From the NCBI GenBank assembly GCA_900095095.1, contig FMBT01000484.1:16023-80022 (forward strand): 64,000 nucleotides of DNA, in the 5' to 3' direction. Positions 22,719 through 34,566 of this stretch are shown piece after piece. The notes beneath the pieces are model-generated. The model worked only from the letters and a program-made list of their open reading frames with translations, was not told where the DNA came from and searched no databases. This DNA comes from Fragilariopsis cylindrus CCMP1102. Lineage: Eukaryota > Bacillariophyta > Bacillariophyceae > Bacillariales > Bacillariaceae. How positions within the stretch are numbered: position 1 is the stretch's first letter; each line of letters begins with the position of its first letter. A program made the translations under genes and the position numbers.

Positions 22719-23326
22719 TCAAGAAAGAACCATTGTTAGAATTCCACTCATTGTTAATGCTGGAAAGAATGAATATAATAAGCCCGAAGAAGAAGAAACA
22801 ATTGTAGGACTCAATGCATATGTAGGTGCGGAAGTGGGTTCGATAGTTGCTGATGGGCTTGGTGTAGTATACCCCCAAACACAACTATCATCATCTATTT
22901 TAAGCAAAGCTGTAATAGAAAATGTGTCATCACCACCATTATTATCACCACGACACACTCCATCGTCATCACAGAATTCTACCTTGTACCCGGCGTTGTA
23001 TACTCCAGGGGTGTTGTATATATTTGTACTGTTGACAGTTGTTTCAACACCATAAGGAATTTCTGTGAATGTTTGATAAGATGTAGGACCCAATCGAATG
23101 TATAGCTTACAGTATAGGTACCGCCTGCCGATTCGTCGTCGTCACCTCGTTGAATCTGCAGGAACGCTGTATTTATATCTCCTACTTTTCCACATTGGAG
23201 ACCACTTCCTACGGTGGTAGTCCTATTATCTTGTTGTCCATTCACTGAACTAGTATTGGCAATAAGCAGTGCAGCTGCAACTAGTAATAAATTCATAAGA
23301 ATCATGTTTGATTTGTTGTAAGTCAT
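22719..23326 (-). pseudogene. PKD-like secreted protein, frameshifted copy
   Basis: The inverted twin of the gene at 23952. It begins with a signal peptide (NLLLVAAALLIANTSSVNG) and runs in frame to SYTFDW. At about 23090 one G is missing: the twin has GATTGGGGCC, this copy GATTGGGTCC. The frame therefore changes, and the rest (GPTSYQTFTEIPYG through a C-terminal SSSGLLYSFFPALTMSG) is read in the next frame to the normal stop. It lacks the Gly-rich insert of its twin but has a longer acidic loop (RGDNNGGDDTF). Everything else is intact, so this is either a very recent pseudogene or a one-base assembly error. Confidence 0.8.
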
Positions 23327-23951
23327 CGTTGATCTTCTTTCTTAACTATATTGAATATTGTACTGTGCTGTTGTTGCTATTAGATTTTCTTTCATGAGAA
23401 ACAAAGCGCGATGCCATTGGAGGTTACAATTATTGTACTGTACTGTAATGCAAGCGATAGTAGACAGAACGATTGAGTCGAAAAGTCGATTGCATAAGCG
23501 CACAACACTTCCACTATTATTAAAACGACTTCACCGTGTATCATGCATACTAATACTAAGTTAGTCAATGAGTTAAATGTTGAATTAAGAACATGAATCA
23601 ATCATTGTGTATTTACTTAACTATCACGACTTAAAAATTGAACACTGAGCGGGTTTCACGCGCGACGAACATTTTTTAGTCTATAGTTATCATGCAATCG
23701 TGCAAAAACGAGAGAGATACTGCATGGGCTATGTTACAAAAAGCCACGACTCTATTACTTTTAAGTTTTTTTAATCGTTAGTACGAGTAGTCCCCATACA
23801 TGTCCATGTGCACTGTAGTCGTAGTCCACATAAGTCAACTCGTGCACAAAAAAATTAAATAAATGTCCTCATCGAAGTTCATCGTCTTCTTACAAACAAC
23901 AAACTACAAAAATCGTACAATATTCAATATAGTTAAGAAAGAAGATCGACG

Positions 23952-24533
23952 ATGACTTACAACAGATCAAACATGATTCTTATGAATTTATTATTACTAG
24001 TTGCAGCTGTACTGCTTATTGCCAATACTGGTTCAGTGAATGGACAGCAAAATAATGCTAACTTTTCTACTGAATTTACTTTTGGTGGCGGTGGTGGTCA
24101 AGGAGGAGGTGGTATGCAATGCACAAAAGTAGGCGATACTAATACAGCGTTCCTTCGGATAACAGGCGGTAATGTAAGCTATACATTCGATTGGGGCCCT
24201 ACATCTTATACCACATTAACAGAACTTCCTTCTGGTGTTAGAACAACTGTCAACAGTACACATGTATACAAAACCACTGGAGAATACAACATGAGTTTTT
24301 CGGTAGAATTCTATGATGAAGATGGAAAGTTTGGTGGCGGATATGGTACCACAACTTTGCTTAAAATAGATGATGATAGTTGTGTTGTGTTTGGCCAAGT
24401 TTTTACGCCAAGTCCATCAGCAACTCTCGAACCCACTTCCGCACCTATATATGTTTCTTCTTCTTCGGGCTTATTATATTCATTCTTTCCAGCATTAACA
24501 ATGAGTGGAATTCTAACGATGGTTCTTTCTTGA
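23952..24533 (+). CDS. secreted, possibly GPI-anchored PKD-like surface protein
   Basis: A 193-residue protein. Residues 8-31 form a signal peptide (LLLLVAAVLLIANTGSVNG). A Gly-rich insert (45-54) follows. Residues 60-145 have PKD-fold hallmarks: NVSYTFDWGP, then THVYKTTGEYNMSFSVEFYD and DEDG, matching the H-x-Y-x-x-x-G-x-Y core strand of PKD domains. A short Pro/Ser/Thr linker (TPSPSATLEPTSAP) leads to a hydrophobic C-terminus (GLLYSFFPALTMSGILTMVLS) with no residues after it, as in GPI signals. It is likely displayed on the cell surface or in the wall. The gene is divergently paired with a near-identical inverted copy sharing the same upstream motif. The PKD assignment is by motif only. Confidence 0.72.
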   Translation: MTYNRSNMILMNLLLLVAAVLLIANTGSVNGQQNNANFSTEFTFGGGGGQGGGGMQCTKVGDTNTAFLRITGGNVSYTFDWGPTSYTTLTELPSGVRTTVNSTHVYKTTGEYNMSFSVEFYDEDGKFGGGYGTTTLLKIDDDSCVVFGQVFTPSPSATLEPTSAPIYVSSSSGLLYSFFPALTMSGILTMVLS

Positions 24534-24585
24534 ATTATATGTACATCAAGATATAATGTCGCGCATCCTTACCAGACGAACTATA

Positions 24586-25778
24586 TTGTTATCACAAAAC
24601 CACAGTAGGTGGTCCCCATCATATTCTTGCTATGTTTAGGATAGGATCTTTAATTTGTTATAAAACAATTATGTTATAAATACAATTTACTCTCTCACGC
24701 TAAAAACTATAGTTGGATCAACGAAAGTTTTATGAATTGTTATACCAGCAATAACACTTTTACATGCCGATTGATGTTGTTTACTATTACAGGTGATAGC
24801 TTCGCTAAAAGCTAGCGAATCGATAGGAAGTACACTGTAGTAGGTTACAGTAGTGAGCTGGGTGAAGGAATGTTTAGATCGAAAGAAATACCAATAAAAT
24901 ATTTGACCTTAATTTACAAAAACTCTGATAGTATAGTATACTGCGTTTGTATATGATATGTTAAGCCTCCTCCACTTTATTCCTACCAGATGCACCGTTG
25001 TAACGATTTCTTCCACGTCGTTTAGAATTTACCTAATCGTTTCTGTTGTAGCGAGACTCCTGCTGATCGTATTGGTTGTTGCCGTAGTTGTATACTTTGC
25101 AGGAACCGCGCATTTCTTTGCTGTTGTTTATGATGTATGTAGCTGTCGTAAATTTCGCGAGCAACCGCTATCGATTGGAATATCAGATTTATTATGACTA
25201 GTAAATAAAACTATAGGATAGAATCTGCCACTGTTAACCTGATGTGTTCCACAAACAACGGGTAAAATAGATGCTATTAATCTTCTTATTAATATGGTAA
25301 GGGTTGCTTCTCACTTTCCTAGATAGACTGCTAGGATTGTTCTACCAGGCTACTCACCCTTCTTGAATACGGACCTCTATTGATAAAGAGATGGTTATTC
25401 TTTCTGTGGATATATCTATTGATATCACTATTGCAATACCTCAAATCAGCTCAAACGAAAAGGGTTGTTATTAACACACTTGTTTATTTAGTCTATGGTT
25501 ATTGCACAATTTGTCAACAATAAAAGATAAAGGTAGAGCCTTTCTCGTAATCTTGGTCGTTTGGTGTCTTTTGGTACTGCGGTAACTTCATATTCAACTG
25601 TATTCATAACATCACTTCGTCTAATACAGTGTTTGTATTAGCGGTTTTTGGTCCACACTTCTTTTCTTTGTGCTTTGACTTCAACTAACTGGTCACAACT
25701 GTTCAACATTTACTTTACGGACATAATTCCTTATGTATATTTAACACTTTCCAAATGGAAGCAATAAATTAACTGAAC
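24586..25778. other. intergenic, no supported gene
   Basis: A + strand frame at 24958-25197 is hydrophobic in the middle (LIVSVVARLLLIVLVVAVVVYFA) but has no conserved features or neighbours that support it. On the minus strand near 25470-25610 a stretch with mixed composition (NTVEYEVTAVPKDTKRPRL) could be a relic, but no family is recognised. Confidence 0.3.
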
Positions 25779-28072
25779 TTAAGGAATTGCTCCATTAGGG
25801 ATCATTACTCCATCGACAACGTGGGCAACTCCATTGCCTATAAAGGAGAGAGAATAGAAGGAGGATGGAAGTAAAAGTTGGAAATAGAGAGAGAGAGAGA
25901 GAGAGAGAGAAAGAAATGAGTGGTCAACCGATAATGAAACGACAAAGGTAGAAGGCAGGTATATAAGAAACGTACAAAATTTGATATCAGTTTGAATGAT
26001 TTGAGCAGAGTTATCAAGTTGGTCATTCCCGGCACCATTCTGATACATTGCATCGTTGTTACATTTGGTGCGACTTGAATCACCATTGAACATTTGAACT
26101 TTTTCTGTACATTTGAGGTCATCGCTGCTGAGAACTTTACCAGCAACGGCGTGAAACATAAGCTAGATAGAAAGGTATGTGGTAGAAAACAAAAGAATTA
26201 CATAATTAGGAAGGCAAGGTTTCTTAAAGGAGTTGATTGTGATATACCAAATAAAAGAACGCAACAACGTACAATATTGGTGATAGCGTCATTGGACAAT
26301 GATCCAAGTAACTCTCCAGAACTCTCAATAGCCTCATCGTTTGGAATGAAAACCGTCCATGTTTCTTTGTCAAAGGAGGAATCTAGATTAGCAGCCTTCA
26401 ATGCATCACAGAAAAGACCAAAATCCTTGCTGTTGCAAACAATGTTTTCTGTTATATTTATAAAATTTAAGTAGAGAACAAGAAGTGTGTTAGTAGAAGC
26501 ATCAACTGTGTTTGACAATAAAATAGATTCAAATGAGCATCGGATTATGAATAAGACCCACATAAACTTACCGAGTGTTTCACACTTATCATCGTCATTG
26601 TCATTGCCGCCACTATCACTATCTCCTAGCATGTTCTCTGGATCAACAATAGTGACAATGGCGCATTGAGTCCAAACCTGTGCTGTTTGTTCGCAATCCC
26701 ATCTCCAGCTAACAACATAATCACCACTTAGACCTTCAGGGACCTTCAATTCGTCAACAACTTTCCAACTATGAACAGCTGCCAAATCAGGACCATTCCA
26801 CAATGGGTCGGAGTTGGAGCTGCCGTAGCCGTAATATCCCGGAGGGGCGTGATCCGTGAACTGTGGTCCACGTGTACAGGTCCCTTGTAGACCGCCGCTC
26901 AAGCCGGCACATGCAGGAATACCAATTTTCCTCCATGTGCTACCCTTCGGCATGACACCGTCCGTATTACCGTCATCGATATCTATTGCGTCAAAGGTAA
27001 TATTTACGGAAACGGTGCCTTCATCAGACATTGCAATAAATGCAGATTTATCATTGGCAAATTCCATCACGGTTGATTGGAAGCAGCTTTCGTCGAGTGT
27101 GTTGTTATCCAAATTCTCGACAGGACAGAGACGATATTGATGCCCTCCACCGTGATTGGCTGCAACATTATACGCCCCTTCAACAATTTCCCCAGCAGTC
27201 CAAATGATTGGATATGCGGCAGCCGATTTACCCTGTGCATCTTGCATCCGAGTATTTACTGTCCAGGATAGGACAGTAGATCCTAGAGTTCCAGCGGGAG
27301 GGTCCATATACCTAGGCGGCATATGAAAATTGATACCAAGACCTGTATTGTCTTCCCAATCGTAGAAATCACTGCCGGGTCCAGCAATGTAATCTCTTGC
27401 ATTTTTATATTTCCACCCACCAAGAACACCGCAAGAATCAACGACGGGTGCAGTTCCAGGAAGGAACCACGGATTGCCTGAGTAAACTGATGCCGAAATA
27501 TTGCCTTTGTCTACCTCGGCCTGTCTATATTCCATATCCTTTACACACTCTTTGGTATCATTTTTATAATGCACGACTGCGGGTTCGTTGTAACGGGCAG
27601 GGTAATCACCCTCGCAGTCGCCATCAAAGTAGAACTTTGGGAACGAAATCTGGTCGATACTTTTCAAAGTTGGTTCCATCAATTCTTCGCAAAACGCCCA
27701 CTTTCCCTTTGGATTTTCACCCTACAAAGGGAGAAAGGGAAAATCAAAATAGAAAGTAGAACAAGTCCAGGTGATGAGTTTGCAATGGTGGAAAAGTTCA
27801 TGCTGCATATCCGCAAGGATTATTGTTCTATTAACATAGTCATAACATAAAGCCGTACTTACTGTTGCGTTGCATCCTGGCGCTGTTCCGGTTGTAAACC
27901 AATGAGCATTGTACCCATCGAATGCTGCAGTCACAGTTTCAGCACATTCACCACGGCAAGGGGTTGCTATCAGCTCCAGACTCGCTGGATAAATTAATGA
28001 ACCGTGTCCTAAAACGGATAGAACCGCAGAAGAGGTGATGGCGATTCGGAGGCATGCACTACTAAGCTTCAT
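25779..28072 (-). CDS. LPMO-like catalytic domain fused to FAS1 domain, five exons
   Basis: Exons are 27863-28072, 26572-27721, 26273-26448, 25976-26162 and 25779-25837; all introns (110-141 bp) have GTAAGT or GTACGT donors and AG acceptors, and the phases join into 593 residues. A signal peptide (residues 1-22) would leave His23 (HGSLIYP) as the mature N-terminus. With His260 or His264 in NHGGGHQYRLCP this resembles the copper histidine brace of lytic polysaccharide monooxygenases, which oxidatively cleave chitin, cellulose or related glycans. DYVVSWRWDCEQTAQVWTQC at about 404-423 is a further LPMO-like motif. An acidic linker precedes a C-terminal FAS1 adhesion domain (about 454-593) with TVFIPNDEAI, FHAVAGKVLSS and NGVAHVVDGVM. 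A FAS1 partner suggests attachment to a wall or matrix. The exact AA family is unclear. Confidence 0.82.
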
Positions 28073-28265
28073 TTTGTCTTCTTCTTCTTTTTGTGGTACT
28101 GTATTGAAATTATGTGCTTTACATGTATGTCGCTGTCTTGTTTTTTTCTTTCTGAATTAAAAAAAGGAAGAATGATCACGAAAATGTCATGCATTACGTT
28201 TGCTAGCCAGTAATACTAGCCGGTAAAGTCGTGCATGTTATGAATAAAGGCATAAGAAGTTCGGA

Positions 28266-29060
28266 CAAAATTCATTTTTTCGCTTCTTCTCTTTCAAATC
28301 TTCTCATTCCTATTTCGCGGAGTTTTTGTTTGATGCTTGACCGAAGATTGCATCGATTTCGCGCTACCGGAAGTACAATTTACTTAAAGCACACAATATA
28401 CCAACCAATGGTACTATGTAGATTTTTCTCTGGGCACGCACCGCTAGAATGAAGGAATGAATCATTTTTCACTTCTTCTCTTTCAAATCTTCCCATTCCT
28501 ATTTCGCTCTGTCAGTTTAGCGCTACCATTTTCGCGCTACCGCAAGTAAGATTGGGTCGTCGACCAATGGGAATGGAAGTTTGCTTGTTTCGCATCTTTT
28601 CTGTTATTTTGACTCGTGCTCTTTGAGTACAATGCAGTGCGCCTGTACTTAGCGGTATTCATTCTTTAAGTAGATGGGCGTGTGAGGGATAAGTAACAAG
28701 GGGCGGACGTATCAAAATAATGATACCGGAGATGCGTCCACTTCACATCTGCACATTTTGACTGCGTGCGAAGAAGGTTCTTCAAAGTTCAAAGTTAATT
28801 ATGATGCGCGAGGTGACATCTGTTAAGTAAGGCTGGTGCCAAGACTAGATAATAATATTATGGTCGAATCAAGAATTTTCCCACGTAACAGAGAGCGCAT
28901 TACTGTACGTTTGCAATCTTCGGTCAAGCTCAGGCAAGATCATTTTTCGCTTCTTCTCTTTCAAATCTTCTCATTCTTATTTCGCTCTACTGTACCAGTT
29001 TAGCAGTACCATTTTCGCACTACTGCAAGTAAAATTTACTTAAAGCACACAAGTTCATCG
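28266..29060. repeat. dispersed ~100 bp repeats upstream of the LPMO-FAS1 gene
   Basis: The phrase TCATTTTTCGCTTCTTCTCT, followed by TTCAAATCTTCTCATTCCTA and TTTCGC, occurs near 28270, 28460 and 28940. A second phrase, CGCTACC-GAAGTACAATTTACTT with AAAGCACACAA, occurs near 28360 and 29015, with a CGCTACCGCAAGTAAG version near 28535. The units differ by substitutions and one truncation. They lie within 1 kb upstream of the start at 28072 and could be promoter-linked or a small repeat family. Confidence 0.65.
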
Positions 29061-29369
29061 GACACACACATTCCCAAAAAGACTACAGTACTTAGTGTTT
29101 GATGTCTCTCCATGACCGGTGATGGGACTAGAAATTTAAAAAGTGTTATCTACTTGAAAAGTGGTACAGCTACAGTAATAAGTATCAACAAAGAGTACTA
29201 ATTCTCCTTGCATGGGTGCTTTAGTTGTTAGCGTTTCATATTCATTCAACTGCTATGTGCAGCAGTAAAGTCCTACTACCTAAAGGCAAATAATATGCTC
29301 CTCCGGGATCGAGAATTTCATAGAAAGTAAGTCGGTCAGTAGGATAGGAACGCACAGCACAGCCAACAA

Positions 29370-29404
<35 letters not shown>

Positions 29405-30201
29405 AATAGAAGACACTTGTCGAAAGAAACCTCCACCGCAATAATACGACTGCTGAAAAAAAACTTGACAGCCAGCATTAAAAAAGTTTTGTGTTGCATA
29501 CATATTACCGTATAGACGCACGATTTAATAAATAATTCGAAGACACACACGCCTTATTATACCGTCAAAGGAAGAATTAAATTAGATCAAAACCTCCTCT
29601 CTGACAGCTGAAAAAAAAGGATGACCATTATTCCTGGCTAACAAACGATACAGTAAGCAAACCAAACGCAACTACTCCAACAAATCGAAATTTAAGACGA
29701 AGATTAATGGAACGCACCAGTCCAAAACACAACCCTTGTCTACTGTCGTTACGCCACACCTCTCACACACACTGTAAACACACATACACAAGAAATAGCG
29801 CATCGAACGAAACGGAAGGCAAGAGCTGGCAATGATGATATATTCATCACATCTCATGCAGCATGTTGACTTCATCGTCACATCATAGACTACATATGCG
29901 ATACTACGGTCTTTATATCACGTACAGTATCGCTTGCTTAGAACGAGAGGGAGTGAGCGATGAGTTAGGGTGTTTCAATAGGGGGGGGGGGGGTCATTTG
30001 ACGTGTGAAGTTGTAGTTTTGGTTCTCAATAAATTTTATTTCGTAGTTGTTGTGTTATATAATTGTAGAATATTATCTTATGATATGCTTTATTTTTGTT
30101 ATATGCTTTTCTTCTGTGCCTTTCGCTTTTTCTTTCTTCTTCTGTTTTCTTTCTTCCATTTACTGTACTTCTTGAAAAAAAGAGTTTTCTCTTTTTATTA
30201 A
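29061..30201. other. intergenic, TA and G microsatellites
   Basis: A (TA)n run lies at about 29371-29401 and a G12-type run at 29981-29993. A T-rich stretch at 30000-30190 follows the 3' end of the aminopeptidase on the minus strand. No gene is supported. Confidence 0.4.
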
Positions 30202-33200
30202 TTAATTTAATCCTTTGGATACAATTTCAAATAAATCATCACTAATTGGTGTTAATTTAGATAATTCTTTTAATTCATTTTTCATTAATGTACCTCTCGA
30301 TTCAAAATTGTATTTTTTCCATGTAATTAAAGAAGAGGATAATCGTGATGATACTGATGCATTAATTGGATCTAATTCTTCTAATACGGAACGTACAAAT
30401 TTATATCCATCACCATTCGCTGCATGGAATCCACCAGGATTAGCAGTAAAACCACTGTATTTGTGTTTGTATTTGTGTTTGCATTTGTGTGTGTGTGATT
30501 TATTTAGAGTAGATTATAGAAAGATTTAAGAGAGAGGGAGATCGTGTGAGAGGTTTTGTACTTAAAGGGAAGGGGGCATTTGATAACACGAATTTCTCGT
30601 AAAATAACAACACAAAAAGTCATGCTGTAGTCAATAAACGCCAACAATAACGCCATCATATCAATCAACACCAACGCCAACAACAACAATTGCTATTCAC
30701 TATTCAATACGTACCCAATTAATGACCGACAACGATTTGGATTTTTTAATGTAAAATCAGGATGTTCTTTCAGTGCTTTAACACGATCCAAAATATCAGG
30801 TAAATCTGCCATAGCTTGTATCGCAAACCATTTATCTAATACTAATGCATCACCATTTGCTTCATCATAAAATCGTTGTATAATTTCATCACGATCATTT
30901 ACAACTGAGGTAGCAGCACTACCATCCATAGATGCTAAACAATTTAATGCTGATACTTTATCAGTCATGCATGTTGCTGTTTCATAATGATTCTTTGCTA
31001 ATGCTGCTGCAGTTGTTTGTTCTTCTTCTGTTGTACTAATACTACATAAGTATTGTAAACACACGTTCCGTAATAGACGTCGACCAATTGATGTCGAATC
31101 GACTTTAAATTCAACATCACCATCATCAGTCAAACTATCATACCGTTTCTTCAATTGGATTTGGAATTTTCTTGCTAATGATTTCTTCACATTACCACGG
31201 GCAGTATGAATAGCAATTGGATCAACATCGTCACCAGTATCAATCAATTCTGTTAGTGAACCTTGTGATGGTAATGTTAACGCATATGCAAGAATTGAAT
31301 AATCATTTGATTCATAATTCTCAAGTGTACGTTCAAATGCTTCTTGTACATACGTCCATGTCTTACTACTAAAAAAGCATCGTCTCCTAATAATTCAACA
31401 CTATCATCACTATCATTCATAACTTGAAAAATTAAACTTGTTGATAATGCCTGTGTTGATTCCCATTTGTTGAAACCATCAGTATCACGTGCCGCCAAGT
31501 AGGCCAATGCTTCTTCATCCACAGATGCACCATCCGCAGGAATTAATTTAATTGGTGCCGAAAATCCACGTAACAGTGATGGAATAACATCCCCTTCAAT
31601 ATCATCAAATTCAAATACTTGTGTTTCTTCCTTGAGATTTAATACTGTTGTGGACAGTACTTCTTCACCGGATGTTTTATCTAATAAACCAATTGATATT
31701 GGTATATGTAATGGACCAAGTGTTGATTCAGACGATTGTGTCAATGTCAGTGTCCATTTTTTAGTATCACTACTATAGGAATGTTCATAGGTAACAATTG
31801 GTGTTCCGGGTGTGGAATACCAATTTGAAAATTGACTCAAATCAATATTATTTGCATCTGACATTGCTGATAAGAATTCATCACATGTCACAGCTGATCC
31901 ATCATGTCTTTCAAAATATAAATCCATACCTTTACGAAATCCATCGACACCAACTAATGTTTGATACATACGAATAATTTCAGCACCCTTATTGTAGACA
32001 GTGGCTGTATAAAAATTATCCATACTAATATAGGAATTTGGACGTATAGGATGACTCATGGGGCCTGCATCTTGTGCAAATTGACTGGCACGTAACATTT
32101 GTACACCTTCAATACGTTTGACTGCTGCGGAATTCATATCACCTGAAAATTCTTGATCACGAAATACTGTTAATCCTTCTTTTAATGTTAATTGAAACCA
32201 ATCACGACATGTAACACGATTACCACTAATATAATATAATAGCATAAATAAATAATACCGGTGTGCATGCATATGCATGCGTCCGTGCGTTAGACGATCG
32301 ACAGAGAGAGAGGGTATCAGGATGGATGGCGATGGCGGTGTGATCAATAAACAAGAAAAATGTAAACGCGTCGTGTAATGAGAGATAAGGTAGGTAGGTA
32401 GGAAGGAAGGAAGGAAGGAGTAAGTCAGTCAGTCAGTCAGTCAGTCGATAAGAAATACTAGTAACAACAAGCAAACAAACAAAATGCATTCATTTCATTT
32501 CAGACAAGATATATATATATATACGATACGTACGTCCAATTATGAAAATATTCATGTCCAATAACAGCTTCCACTCTTTCATAATCCGAATCGGTTGCAG
32601 TTTCTGGATCCGCTAAAACATAGGCTGTATTAAAGACATTTAAACCTTTATTTTCCATGGCACCCATATTAAAAGAATCGACAGCGACAATATTATATAA
32701 ATCTAAATCATATTCTAATCCATATCTGGATTGATCCCAATCCATACTATTTTTAAGGGACGTCATGGCATATTGTAATTTATGTGCATCTTTAGGATCA
32801 CTATATATATTTAAATCCACTTTTCGTCCCGATGGATGTGTTGTATAAGAATCGGATATTTTACCTAATTTACCTGCTACAATAGCAAATAAATAAGATG
32901 GTTTTGGATATGGATCACTCCATACAGCATAATGACGACCATCTTCAGTATCGACTTCACCTTCTTCTAAAAGATTTCCGTTGGATAATAATATGGGATA
33001 GTTTTCTTTATCGGCCTCTAAACGAATACGTTCAAAAACAGCCATCTATTGTTCGGGAGGAAAGGTAAGGAAATACGAGATGGTGGTAACGTCGTCATAG
33101 AGTAGTCAGTGCAGTACAGTACAGCGTTTTGTTTATGTGTTTGTGTGTTGTGTGTCATCGTAGGTAGGTAGGTAGGCAAGCAGGTACGGTAGGTAGGTAG

Positions 33201-34106
33201 ACAAGGAGGTAGAAACAAAAAGCAAAAAATAAAGTGCGTCGAGTCGAGGCGAGATATTAAAAAACGTGAGTGAGAGAGAGAAAAAGAGTGGAGTAACATT
33301 AGCAGAGATCAGAACCATCATCGTAATGAATGAAAAAAAGAAAAAGAAAAAAACATAACAGCAGAAAGCGAGTGGCAATGGCAAGGCAAGGCCAAGTAGG
33401 TAGTTGTCGTAGATGAACTTAATATAACACTTACATTATCTGGACGATCGGGATAATAGGTAATTCTACGAAATCCCATTGCTTCACATTGTGTACAATA
33501 CATTGGACCACTACTTTGATACAATCCACTTAATTGTGTATTATCCTCAGGTATAATAGAAACTCGTGTTTTCAATAATGATCCGGATGGTGGATTTTTA
33601 ATAATTAATTTGGTTGAATCTAAAGTGTAATCATCACCTTCTTTTAATACTTTGCCATCTAATGTTACTTCTAACAATGTTATAGATGTTTCATCACCAT
33701 CTAATACCAGGTCGTGTTGTGCTTTTGGATCCCAATCATTTTCTAATTTTGGATTTTTTTCAATAAACATTTCGGACTCGACGATAGTTTTTCCATCACG
33801 GATATTAAAATCCATATTGATTTTGGAGACAATTAAATCTAATGGTTTATAATCAAGTCTGAAGATTTCAGTAGGCTTTTTCGTATCCACGTCATCATCG
33901 GTAGTAGTTGTACTCATACTTAAACTTGAAGCACCTCCACGAGAAGATAAAGCGGCGGATGCACAGCTTTTTCCGTCCTTAGCAGACGAACAAGTATTGT
34001 TTGAGATTGAGGTAGAGGTTGCCGATAGGACTGTCCGTGGTGCGAAGGCTGTTGTTGATGCAGCAGCGGCAAGAATAATCCAAGAAGAAAAATTAGATAC
34101 TTTCAT
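30202..34106 (-). CDS. plastid-targeted M1 aminopeptidase (PepN-type), four exons, one -1 frame change
   Basis: Removes N-terminal residues from peptides; zinc dependent. Exons are 33435-34106, 32534-33045, 30715-32225 and 30202-30454; donors are GTAAGT or GTACGT, and phases agree. The start at 34106 gives a signal peptide ([23 protein letters not shown]) ending in the diatom TAFAP plastid motif; an in-frame ATG 62 codons upstream (34292) would bury it. GAMEN is at residues 352-356, HEYFH at 388-392 and the third zinc ligand is Glu411 (H-E-x-x-H-x18-E). Exon 4 ends with the expected SLIGGF-type continuation through EIVSKGL. Total length is about 982 residues if the frame is corrected. In exon 3 the frame shifts by one base at 31370-31376, at T TTT TTA; without a shift the protein would stop at 31277-31279 and lose its last ~260 residues. 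See findings. Confidence 0.88.
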
Positions 34107-34566
34107 TTTGTTTGTAGTAATAGTTTTCGTTGTAATAGTAGTAGGATGGAGTGGTTGAGAGGCGGCACGAAAGAGTGGACGTCTTTCTGATGATAATGAT
34201 CGGCTACTGTTCAACTGATTGTATTGATGAAGACAAGAAAGAGATCTCGGCGTTTTTGTGGATGACGATAGGAAGATTCTTATTCCAAGCATATCATATA
34301 AAGTAAGTGATCGAGTAGATACTGTAGATAGATGTCACTTACAGGATGTGGCTGTTGCCGTCGTTTAAAGTAGCGAGTGTTCTTGAGTGGGTGGGGTGAG
34401 TGAGTCAAGATCTGTGAATGATGGCTGATGGCTGATGAGCGATCACGTACGTGATCTGTTAAAAATTTAAATTTATGTGTTCGTTGTTTGCGATCTTTTT
34501 GTAATTTTTTGACCAATCAAATAAGGCCATTTTGAAAGATTACTTCTTTTAAACCTCGGTATTGGT
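34107..34566. other. 5' flank of the aminopeptidase gene
   Basis: Contains a longer in-frame extension of the aminopeptidase (34107-34292), read as upstream leader rather than protein, and an unremarkable AT-rich stretch. No other gene is seen. Confidence 0.4.

Larger units (their letters stand above)
22672..24585. repeat. inverted gene duplication, arms about 690 bp
   Basis: The left arm (about 22672-23361) and right arm (about 23916-24585) are inverted copies. The matching parts are a 5' leader phrase (ATATTCAATATAGTTAAGAAAG), the whole coding region, and a 3' flank (TCTTGAATTATATGTACATC ... CATCCTTACCAGA). The roughly 550 bp spacer between the arms is not repeated. Each arm carries one PKD-like surface protein gene, transcribed outward from the shared spacer. 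Confidence 0.88.

Noticed and set aside
25260-25770. Possible retroelement fragment
   Set aside because: One mixed-composition stretch (NTVEYEVTAVPKDTKRPRL) was seen on the minus strand, but no reverse transcriptase, integrase or terminal repeat motif was found.
25881-25912. GA run near the LPMO-FAS1 gene as a regulatory GA element
   Set aside because: It lies inside intron 4 and similar GA runs occur in other introns and spacers.
29242-29550. Minus frame across the (TA)n run
   Set aside because: The Tyr-Ile repeat is the microsatellite and the remainder has no features.
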